DNA from: Pontederia crassipes
Lineage: Eukaryota > Streptophyta > Magnoliopsida > Commelinales > Pontederiaceae
Direction of reading: 5' to 3'
Assembly: GCA_030549335.1 (NCBI GenBank)
Contig: CM060189.1
Location: 31,395,001-31,459,000 of the forward strand
Length of the DNA: 64,000 nucleotides
This document shows positions 26,484-37,000 of this stretch, piece after piece. Both the position numbers and the translations under genes were made by a program. Every line of letters starts with the position of its first letter. Position 1 is the stretch's first letter. The notes beneath the pieces are model-generated. The model was not told the origin of the DNA. It saw only the letters and a program-made list of their open reading frames with translations, and searched no databases.

Positions 26484-26698
26484 ATTTTTTATTTGAAATA
26501 ATATGGAGTCCGATTAAAAGAGGGAGAGGGAGCTCAAGACGGACACTTGGCGAACTAATAGAGCAAGATCTATTGGTGAATAATATACTGAAAGGTTTGA
26601 TTACTAATAGAGCGAAATGACATCGTATGATCCATGTAGCCGACCCCACATAGTGGGATAAGACTTTGTTGTTGTTGTTATTGTATTTTTTTATTTGA
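26484..26698 (+). mobile_element. 5'-truncated RTE LINE 3' end inside the CACTA element
   Basis: Positions 26499-26683 match, on the opposite strand, the 3' coding end and tail of the RTE LINE at 38136-38991 (GTCCGATTAAAAGAGGGAGA through TAGTGGGATAAGACTTTG and a TTG repeat). The flanks carry a near-exact duplication, ATTTTTTATTTGAAA, before and after. So the LINE landed after the CACTA element did. Confidence 0.8.
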
Positions 26699-26718
26699 AA
26701 ACGTTGCACACCTCTAAC

Positions 26719-27350
26719 ATGCAGGAGAGAGAGCGCCCCTCTCTTTGCAGCGCCCCGGGCCCTCCCTCTCTGCAGAGCGGGAGAGGGGCGCGCGCCATCT
26801 CTATCTCTCTGCATGCCTCTCTCTCAGAGAGAGAGAGAGAGAGAGGGCGCGTGCCCTCTCTCTGAGGGACTTCTCTCTCTCGCCCTTCTCTACGCGCTCT
26901 CTCTCTTTGAGACGCGCAGGGGTGCGCTTTCTCTCTCCTAAAGAGAGAGAGGGGGCGCGTGCGCCATCTCTCTCTGTCTGCAAAGAGAGGGGCGCGTGTG
27001 CTCTCTCTCTCTATAGAGATAGGGGCATGCGCCCCTGCACGTCTCCCTCTCAGAGAGAGAGAGGGAGCGCGCCATCTCTCTCTCTACAGAGAGAGGGGCG
27101 CGCAGAGAGAGAGAGAGAGAGCGCGCCCCTCTCTCTGCAGAGAGAGAGGCGTGAGGCGCGCAGAGGGGTGCGCGCCCCTCTCTCGCAGAGAGAGGCGTCC
27201 CCTTCTCTGATCTCAGAGAGGGGCGCCTCTCTGATCTCAGATAGAGGGGCGCGCTCTCTCTTTGCGTCGAGCTCTTTCTCTATAGAGAGAAGCGTCTCTC
27301 TCGTTCGATTAGAGAGAGGGTGTTTTGACACCCCTCTTTCGAAAGAGGCA
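26719..27350. repeat. GA/CT-rich tract punctuated by GCGC, about 630 bp
   Basis: The tract alternates (GA)n and (CT)n runs with short GC blocks such as GGGGCGCGCGCC. Successive CTCTCT...AGAGAG blocks make many small hairpins, for example CTCTCTCTGCAGAGAGAGAG. A long open frame crosses it (26745-27587) but its product is only R/E/S/L low complexity ([13 protein letters not shown]), which is what GA/CT repeats yield in any frame, so I do not call it a protein. It lies just upstream of the transposase-related exons and could be a promoter or 5' UTR of the element. Confidence 0.7.
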
Positions 27351-27477
27351 TCCTCTCTTTATTTTAGTAGACATGTTAAATATGATAATTTTTTAAATAT
27401 GGCATGTGAACAATATATATTAATATGGTATATCTTCGATTTAATGTCTCAGATAATCTTTTATATATATTTGGACT

Positions 27478-27760
27478 CGTGGATAAAATTTGGATACAAA
27501 GGTCAAGAACACATCCTCAATATCTTCGAGGCATACAATCTTTTATCAAATTTGCATCTGATAATGCATTATTTGATGGAAAAATAATTTGTCCATGTCA
27601 AAAATGTTTCAACAAATTTTCTCATGAACCAAACATAATGGAACATCACTTGGCATGGAATGGATTTTTATATGGCTACATAACTTGGATTTTTCACAGA
27701 GAAAGTTTTTCTTCGGTACCTAATGATATTCCACATCCTCAATCTACACTTAATGATATT
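27478..27760 (+). pseudogene. CACTA transposase-associated domain remnant
   Basis: The frame from about 27478 reads KIWIQRSRTHPQYLRGIQSF, then a cysteine/histidine core CPCQKC followed by HHLAWNGFLYGYITWIFH. This order matches the Transpos_assoc domain (PF13963) found at the N-terminus of plant En/Spm TNPD-type proteins (W..., F..A, CPC..C, H...GF..GYT.W..HGE). It is followed by TNPA-like sequence in another frame rather than by the TNPD catalytic domain. Confidence 0.75.
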
Positions 27761-27792
27761 AGGACAGGCATATGTTGGATGGGAGGTCAAAA

Positions 27793-28978
27793 CCAGATGT
27801 GGCGAGGGAAGCTCTGAAAGAAGTTCCTTCTCAACGATGGATTGATCTAGTCCATTATTGGTTCTCGGAAAAAGAGAAGGTAATAATTTCATATTTATAT
27901 AATATTAAATAAATATGATGCTTTGTGATGCTGATTTTTTGTTATTTGTTAGAATATTTCTGCAAAAGGTAAAAGAGCTCGTGCACATCAAGTTGCTCCT
28001 CACACAATAGGGTCCCAAAGTTTTGCTCGAAAGAAGCGATTATTTGTATGTATTTTTATTTTACATAAATAAATTTGAATAATATAAATTTCCATGATTG
28101 ATTGCTCTTATATAATTTTTTCATAGAAAAAGAAGCATAATAGAGATCTTACTCCTGTGGAATGGTATTCTATAATTCACAAGCACAAAGATGGAGGATT
28201 CGTGAATCAAGCTTCTGAGCAACTTGTGGTATGAATAAGTTTATCTATTAATTTAACTTTGCATTTTAATTCTATACTTTTTCTTTATTCTAGAAAGAAA
28301 AAATAATGTGGTATGAATTCAATTTATTTTTTCAATTGAATAAATATTTTATGTATCTTTTTAACTTCATAAGTTATTTATTATTGAAAAAAATAGTTAT
28401 TAAATACATTGAAACAATTTTTTATGCACCACAGGAAAGAGCTACTACATTAATGACAAAATGAATTGCAAACTCTCAAGAAATTGAACATGTCAATATA
28501 GAAGATCAAGTATAGAATGAAGTGATTAGGACTGATCAATATGGTCGAGTAATAGGTTATGGACTTGGTGTTAATGCTAGACAAATACAAGAATCTCAAA
28601 GATGTGCAAGAATGAATACTGAAAGTGTTAATATTGAGCAACTGGTGGAAGCTCGTGCAGAGAAAATTGTGCGACGTGAACGTGATGAAATGGAATCTCA
28701 ATTTTAAAATAAAATGTAGGAAATGGAAAATAATTATCGACAACAAATATCAGATATGCAAGCTCAAATTGATACCATAACATCATTAGTAGGACATTTT
28801 AACCAAGGAAATGAAGATGAATTATCACATTCACAAGTGAGCACTCTTCCTTCTTTTTCCAATTTGTATGATGTAAAAGTATACTATTGACGATAATTGT
28901 ACATTTAGATACTTATAAATTTATTATTTTATTTTTTACAGGGACATAGACAAAAACTTGAAGATTGCAGAGAATGAT
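27793..28978 (+). pseudogene. TNPA-like plant transposase (Transposase_24 / Ptta-En/Spm) remnant
   Basis: Exon-like blocks 27793-27879, 27953-28045, 28127-28228, 28435-28836 and 28942-28978 are joined by GT-AG introns. They read SQRWIDLVHYWFSEKEK, then HTIGSQSFARKK, then LTPVEWYSIIHKHKDGGFVN and then a coiled-coil stretch (QLVEARAEKIVRRERDEMES, NNYRQQISDMQAQIDTITSL). This order is that of the plant transposase_24 family, whose En/Spm member TNPA binds the subterminal repeats. The frame is interrupted at least three times in the fourth block (stops near 28461, 28514 and 28705), so it is not a working protein as it stands. Confidence 0.78.
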
Positions 28979-29214
28979 AAAGCTTCAAATGTCTTTTATT
29001 AGAGATTTTTAGATTTATCATATTTTTCTTTTTTTCACTAGAGATGTGTGTGATTAAAAAATAATGTGTCACAAATTCTTCAGAATTTTTAGTTTGATAT
29101 CTAGATTGACTTCTTACTTATATTCTATTTATCTGGCCTGCAAAACCATCATATATATATATATACCATATACATGTTAAATGATATAATGAATTAATAT
29201 TTATAAAATAATAA

Positions 29215-29935
29215 TATAATTTAAGACACTAATTATTCGTCTTTAAATAACAACTAAGGACATTTTTTAGCATGTGCCAATTTTCAAATGTGACATTTTA
29301 AAATAAATATATAAAAAGAATTGAAGACACAAAATAAAAGTGTCTTTAAATTTACAATATTGATTTATGACGCTTGTTATAACGTTCTTAATTGGTAACA
29401 CTTGACAATGATGCATATAGCAACGTCCTTACATTAGAGACGCTAGTGATACAATATCAAATAGTGTCTTCAATTTAGCAACACAAATTAACAACGTAAA
29501 CGATAATGTCTTCACATTTGTGTCGCATGATAATGATGCAAATACTAGCATTTTAAAATTTTTGACTCAAAAAATAAGGACACTGTGAAAAGTGCAGGTG
29601 AATTTGTTAACGACGCAAGCTAACAACATAAGCTAAAATATCTTTAACTTAATAACACCAGCCGACGACACATGTAATTGCGTCGTTAAAATAGAGTCGC
29701 AAGTGGATGACGCAAAAAATATCGTTTGCAATTTAATATCATTGATTACAGACAGAGCAATAAGTGTCTTAATATTTGAGACACACGTTAGCAACATAAA
29801 ATATTAATGTCTCTAATATTATTTTCGACACCAAAAAAAGGTCGCTTTTAAAAGCGCAGATGACCTATTTAAAGACGCAAAAAATGCATCCACAAGAATA
29901 TAAATTTGCGTCCTTAGATGTGATTTTCTCTTGTA
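29215..29935. repeat. Right subterminal repeat array of the CACTA element
   Basis: Degenerate repeats built on GACGC, GCGTC and AAGTGTCTT motifs in both orientations run up to the terminal inverted repeat. They resemble the left array in core motif but are more diverged. Confidence 0.7.
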
Positions 29936-29941
29936 GTGATG

Positions 29942-30860
29942 CCATTTAAATGATTTTGTAGTTTTGATCATCACATGTATATATTTTCTTAAATTCATTT
30001 GAGTCTAAAGCTATCCACTTTTAGTTTATTTTATTTTTAGGATCATTATTTGAGAAGTACAAGGTGACCGGAACACAAGAACACAAATAAAATCAAAATA
30101 TGATAGATATGAAATTAACAAGAACCCGGGTCAGGTTAGCTTTCTACCCAGTGTTGGTCATCAGAATAGATCATTTTGGGTGACTCCAAACCCATATCAT
30201 GTTATCTTATCAAACTTTTCTACATCAATGATTGTAATTTTTCAAGCAAAATTCACTAAAATTAAGCATTAGAATCAACGCAAAACCCTAGAAGATTGTC
30301 GCCCAAAAAAAATGAGAGAAGAATTTCTATTAAAAGTCATTGCAAATCAATCGAGAATTAAAGAATCCGAAAATCATTTTTGACGTAACCTCAACCAAGA
30401 CTCATTCTAAAGACGTCAGTCAACTACTTGAAAGTTTTATTTACTATTCCAATCATTTATTTACTTGAAAGCTTACCAAGTTGATCGAAAATGCGAACCA
30501 ACCTTTTTTTATTAAATGGACAAAGTCAAACGTAAAAAAATTAAAATAAATTAGTTATTTAGTCAATATTTTAAATTTTGAAAAGGTTATTTTGAATTTT
30601 GAAGAAAACGAAGATTAGCAATTCTTTTCATCATGAAGAATAGTTAATTTTATTATTTTCTCTCTTAAACATCACTTATTCAAATTTCATTCAAGCACAA
30701 TTATTTTTTTAAAAAAAATTCAAAGGGATAACTAAATTAAATGGATTATTATTCATATAATTTGAATATGAATCAAACGTAACCTAAGAAACCTCACTCT
30801 TTCCCAATTCCTTATTCCATCACCAATTCCCAATTCTTTTCACGCTCTCTCTCCAAAAGA
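29942..30860. other. AT-rich intergenic DNA upstream of the UBAC2-like gene
   Basis: No gene or element recognised. The last 60 bases carry TTCCCAATTCCCAATTCTTT and a CT-rich run, probably the 5' UTR of the next gene; the same segment recurs at about 30900. Confidence 0.45.
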
Positions 30861-31042
30861 AGAAAAATGATGAACGGAGGACCTTCCGCGGATTCCGGAT
30901 TTCCCAATTCCCAATTCTTTTCACGCTCTCTCTCTCTCTCTCTCTCTACCCCCCTCCTATCGTCCCTTACCCTCTTCTGGTTTTGTTTCACTGATGATCT
31001 CACTCTTGTTCTTGTTGTCTCGTTCAATGTGCGCCGCCAGAC
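30796..31042 (+). repeat. Duplicated 5' leader segment with CT microsatellite inside the UBAC2-like start region
   Basis: AATTCCCAATTCTTTTCACG followed by CT repeats occurs at about 30824-30853 and again at about 30905-30950, the second copy with a longer (CT)n. The first lies before the ATG at 30867; the second interrupts the conserved N-terminal coding sequence between GPSADSGF and NAPVTKSF. The interval ends in GCCGCCAG, usable as a splice acceptor, but I see no good donor in the right phase. Confidence 0.6.
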
Positions 31043-34000
31043 AACGCCCCCGTCACCAAATCCTTCGTCGCCGCGAGCGCTCTCCTCACCGTCGTCATTG
31101 GCATGCGCCACCCTCCTCCTCCGCCTCTCCCCATCGGATTGTCTTATCAGGTCTCTCACTGCCCTTCACACTCACGGCACTAGTCGATTGATGCATCACG
31201 CATTGGATCTTCTGGCACCTATTTCTCGTACTGCAATTAGTGTGCATGCTTGAAAAAAAATGACTCTTTTCTTTCGAGTTTTCGGATGTGACTGTGAAAT
31301 TTAGTTGTTTTTTTCTTTTGTTGTTAACTTTGAGCTATTGACCAATTTAACTTTGAGCTATCGATCAATTTTCCAGTTTGGTTGAAGTGACTATTTCAGC
31401 GTATTTTCCGATCATTTGTATAAACTGTTGACTGCGTAATGTTTATCTTTGCCGCCGTCTCTTTGTCGTTTGGATCACATTAGATTTCGATTTTGGATTG
31501 TACAGGCCATATTCGAGAAGTTGCGCCTCTGGAACCTCGTAGCTTCAGTGTTTGCGTTCTCGTCAACTCCAGAATTGATATTTGGTCTTTATCTACTCTA
31601 TTATTTCAGAGTTTTTGAGAGACAAATAGGATCCAATAAATACTCGGTAAGAACATTTAACACTGATTGTTTTCTGGGGAAATGGCGCTAGCGTGTTCTA
31701 AGTTTTTATTTCCACATTTTCCCAGTTTTATCAATAATTTCTTTTTTCGTTGCGTACTGCTTAGCTTAACATGCAGGTTTTCATGGCATTTTCCATTGTG
31801 ATGTCATCTTCATTGGAAATCCTCGCTTTGGCATATATCAAAGGTGTGGACTATAATTTGTTTTCTTTGTTTGGCATTATTATCATTGTCAATTAGTTTT
31901 TGCTCTCTCTAAAAACAATAGTTTTTGCTGTTTTCCACTGTAAAATACTGAATTGCAGCCAAAATCTTATTACCTGATGCATCTCAGTCTTTGCTTTTCT
32001 GCATGACTGAACTTTCACATGTCTCTTGATTTAAGTATGCAAACTTTTTAGCATCATGGCTGTATCATTTAATTGAACATTATAGTTGATGGTAGGGGCA
32101 AAAGGAAAACATTTCAGAATGGTCATGCTCTCATTTATCAAACTTGTTTTTAATTGCATGTTAAGTTTACTAAATATAACATGTTTTATTTTATTTTAAT
32201 TTTGAATGACGATTGCCTATCCTGTTTTATGCCTTTGTGATCAAATATGGGCCTTAATCACAAATGTGAGCGTTGATTCTTTGTACTTTGACTACTTAGA
32301 TTGAGACCTTGACTAAACTTTTATTTAACGAGACTAAGGTGATAGAATCTCAAGAAAAGCGATTTAGTTATATTCTTGGACAGTTGGACCGGTCAGAAGG
32401 GGATACAAATCAATCAGCTAGAGTGATTTACCAAGGCAATGATGCATATTTTCAGGGTTAGGAAGAAGCCAAATCTTGATAATATAATGCAGAAAAATGA
32501 AACTAAATCATAATCAAGTTCTTGCTTTTCGGATTTTAAAATCAATTTGGACCACTTTCCCTTATATAAGTGGAATTTAGGTACTGACACTGATGTTTTA
32601 CCTAGAATGAAGAAAGCTAATCTGTATCTTCTTTTTCTCCACTGCAAACTTGTTTCGAACATCTAGTACTTTTTTCCTTTTTTATTTCATGATATTTATG
32701 TCTATTTTCTTAGAAGGTCTATTTATGACTATTACAGAGCAAGATTTATGCTTATTATCATTTTCTGTTTCATTGTTGTTGACTGAGATTATTTGTAATG
32801 TTGAAGTTTTTTTTTTTCATATCTTGAGAAACTTCTAAATGATTGTAGATCATGATTGTTGTCCATGTGGTGACAACAGTTGCATACTTTGGCAGTATGA
32901 TTATTCTAATACTGATCAATGATCATTTTATACTGATCAGACTACTTAACAACCTTTATGCAGATCCTTTGTACACTATGGCTTCGGGACCATATGGTCT
33001 AACTTTTGCTGCTTTTGTACCTTTCTACTTTGATATTCCAGTTTCATCGCGGATTCGTATGGATAAATTTTAGTGATAAGTCATCCATATACTTGGCAGG
33101 TCTTCAGGTGAAATTGATACTCGGATTATGATGTATTTAAATGGTTTTATGTGTACTAATCAATCTCATTTCATTTTGGACAGCTTCTTTTCTCTTCGTG
33201 GAAGCGATCAATAATCCCTGGTTGCTGTGGTTTACTAGCTGGATCTTTGTACCATCTAAGTGCATTTGGTATCCGCAAAATAAAGGTATATTATTGTCTG
33301 CATGAAATTCTGATGCTTGCATTTCATAAATATGTTCACAATTTTCTTTTGTTTAGGTTCAGGTTCAAAAGCATGAAGTATAACCAAGGGACTTATTCTT
33401 TGCAGTAATAATTTGTTAGACGTGTCCAGATACTCATTGTTGTCTAAAGGAATCTTTTGCACTTTATTTGCATCCCCTTTAATTTGGATATTTTATTTTT
33501 CCTTATTGATTTTCTTGCTTCTTTTCACATTACTAATACAACAACAACAAAGCCTTATCCCACTAGGTGGGGTCGGCTAATATGATGTATATTTTAAGTG
33601 TTTTTTTATGAGTTATCTTTCTTTTATAAAAATACAATGGCTAACTTTATTGTATAACAGCTTCCTATAGGCCCCAAAACAGATAACTTTGCCATGAACA
33701 TGTAACCATGATATCAACATCTGTATAGGTGGAACTTAACAAACAATTAAAAACTAAGCAACTTGCATTTATCTGTGAAGACTTCAAAAGTTAATGCAGT
33801 TAAGCAAAAATGGCATGCCAAGGGATTATAGATCTGTACTAAGTCTGTAAATAAATAAGATTCAAATTCTCGAGGAAGAATAAGAACTGCTGAAGCAAAG
33901 AAGGGAAAAATAATTAACCTGTGGCCAAAAGAACTAACTTAACGAAGTTAAAGTTCGTCAATTTTTTCAGCATTGTGTTAATTCCCAAATATTTTGTTCA

Positions 34001-37000
34001 TCCATGATGAAACTGGTTTGGAAGTTTACAGTGAGGAAATGAGGATGTGAGCAAGAGGGCAGGATGCTGTTTGTTTTTTAAGAGAGCGAATGGTGAGCAT
34101 AATCAGGTGACTCAATCAAAAAAGGAAAACCACCCAATATAATATGTCTAGTTTGCAGCATTTCGTTGGATCAATAACTCATTACGAGAGGCCCTATAAG
34201 TGCATTACAACCTGCACATTTTGAAGTAAATATTCTCATATGGAGTACTGTAATACATGTCAAATGTCACACCAGTTTGGTGACCTTAGCCATTTGAATG
34301 ATAATGTGGTGGTGTGTCTGGACTAGTTTGGTTGCAATGTCATGTGCAATGAAAATTCAAATGGACAATAAGATAAAATATAATATCCTTGCGGTCGTAT
34401 CTAAGCCAACAATGTCCAATGCTAAGCCATTTTGAACATAAATAGTCAGTTGAGCAAAAAAGGAGGCAAATATTACCATCTAACATGAAGTGTCATTGCC
34501 TGTGTGAAGAACATGAATGTGGGATGGGTTGGAGTGGGGATGGAGACGGTTGGGTGGGTGCAGAGTTCTTGGATTGTGGTGTTCTCTATGGGCTAATTCA
34601 AACTTGAATGGTAGATGTACAAGAGTGTGAAACCCAAAAAATTTCTACTGCGAGAGCTGTGGATTTGTGATGAGGGAAGGTCCAAGGTTCAATCCCAAAG
34701 TATGTGGGATTTTTCCTATTAGTTCTCAATGGGCTAATGCAAACTTGAATGATAGATGTACAAGAGTGTAAAACCCAAAAAATCACAACTCCGAGAGCTG
34801 TGGATTTGTGACAAGGGAAGGTCCAAGGTTCAATCCCCAAAGTATATGGGATTTTTCCTATTAGTTTGTGTGCTTATTCTTGCTTTTGGGGGATTTGATC
34901 CTATGTCACTTGTTTTTTGATAGCTGTTATGTATGGCTGCTGACCGATGTAATTCTTGTTATTGAAAAGTAAAAGATGAATTGAAATAGAATGAAAGTAA
35001 ATTAACTCTCACTTACAAGGTATATTAAATCTGAAAAAATAGGTTAAGGTTTATTAGTAAAAAATGGTTAAGATGAACTTTTTGTTAAGGAAAAAATGTT
35101 GAATGTAATTATAAACATTGTTTTTGAAAGACTACAAACATTTCTCATTTTAGTTACATGAACTTTTTTGGATACGCCTATGTGGCTCCCAGTGCTAGGG
35201 CTATTATCACCTAAGTAATTCGGAGCCGAAGAGAAAGAGTAGAATGATATTTACCTGACCAACTAATAATTTCAAGAATCGAACTCAGGGCAACTATACA
35301 ATCCTACTAACTAGTTGTGCCAATTATGCATATTTCAATTATATGAACTTTAAATTTTTGCCATATTGTTCATTTAAAATCTGTAGCTCTAAAATCTTGT
35401 CCGACTTAGATCATGATTGTTGTCCCTCTAATCTAACTTCATGTTTGGTTAAGCGTATTGCACACCAAGGATTTTGTAACGGCTCTCCAGTTTTTGTTTT
35501 TTGGAGATATCTTCCAGTTTTCAATTAGTCTTTATTCTATCTTTTTACTAGTTTTTTAGTGCTGAAAATCTTTTATGGATCATGTTTCTCTATTTACAGA
35601 CATTGTATTTGACATATGTGGAACTCCGCCTATGTTTTATAACCGGTCCCAAGCCCGGATAAAGGAGGAGGGTTGTGTTAGGCCCCGACAGTCAGCGTAA
35701 AACTCTGTCGAATCTCATGAACATGAATCAACGCATGTAGCCGACCCCACCTAATGGGATAAGGCTTTGTTGTTGTTGTTGTTGTATTTGACATATGCGG
35801 CAGTTATGCCAATATTGTGTTTCATTTGAAAGTTTTGCAGTGACTATTTTGCTTTGAACATTGTACAGTTTCCAAATGCACTTACGTCATTTGTCTCACG
35901 ATTACACTGGCCTTCATCAACTAATTCCTTAAACACTGCCTACTGGGAATTCTTTAGGAAACAGACATTCTCCTGCCCATCTCGAGGTAATCCTATCCAC
36001 ATGCCTATATACTGCTGATAGAGAATGTTCTTGGACTATATAATTACTTTTTTAGTTGTAAAAAAAAATTAACTTCGACAATATGTACCATCATTTCTTT
36101 GTTATAAGCAATTAATTGATTGTATATTCTTCATTGCTTTTGTGCTTTAATAAAAGCAAGAAATTTGTTAATATTGTTAATTAAAAGTAGTTATATGGAT
36201 AAAAATTAATTATGTGTATGAAACTTCTAATATTTACTTTTATACTACAACAACAACAAAGCCTTATTCCACTAGGTGTGGTCGGCTACATGGATCATAC
36301 GACGCCATTCGTTGATCCATGTTCATGAGATTCGACAAGGTTTTACGCTGACTGTCGGGGCCTAACACAATCCTCCTCCTTTATCCGGGCTTGGGACTGG
36401 CCAGTAAATTTGTTTTTTTATATTCTTATTTTTTTATTATATTTTAATTATAGTTCTTTTAGTGCATATCTTTTTGCCATTATAATTTTAAATAAACATT
36501 TTTTGTTAATTATTGTTTTAGATTGGCTTGTAATTTAGTACCTTTTGATATTTTTCATTATTGTATTTATATTTCTTATTTGTTATATTTTATTGAATAT
36601 CTTCTTTTATCATGTTTGCATTAGATATTTTTTACTTTTGTATTTATTTTATTATTTTATTTTTATGCATTATATTTTATTCTTTTAAACTTCAATATTA
36701 TTTTTTATTTAAAATAATCTTTATTTTATTATTATTCATGTATTATACTTTATTATTTTAAAAGGTATTTAACTATACAATTTTATACTCAAAGTCTTTT
36801 ATATTCTTAACTTTTTATTTATATTTTAAACATTATCCATCCCTTATATGTAATATATTTGATTATCACTATTATTTTTCTCATTTTTAACATCAATGAA
36901 TTATTCTAACTTATATGTTGCAATTACTTCCTTTTAAGCATATTTAAAAATAACATTTAAAATACTTTTTAATGTAATTTAAATTATTTTTAAATTTATA

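Larger units (their letters stand above)
23861..29941 (+). mobile_element. CACTA (En/Spm) DNA transposon, 6,075 bp, 3-bp TSD
   Basis: The element runs from CACTACAACAAAA (23864) to TTTTCTCTTGTAGTG (29938), the inverted termini that define the CACTA superfamily, and is flanked by ATG on both sides, the 3-bp duplication typical of the family. Both subterminal regions consist of degenerate short repeats with a TTATTATGCGTCC-like core (left, 23880-25010) and GCGTC/AATGTC variants (right, 29215-29935), as expected of transposase-binding arrays. Inside are a transposase-associated domain, a TNPA-like gene remnant, an RTE LINE insertion and a GA/CT-rich tract. No TNPD catalytic transposase (Transposase_21) is visible, so it is non-autonomous. 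Confidence 0.92.

Noticed and set aside
26745-27587. 280-codon open frame in the GA/CT tract
   Set aside because: The product is only arginine/glutamate/serine/leucine low complexity, which GA/CT repeats give in every frame; both strands are open there. It is a composition effect.
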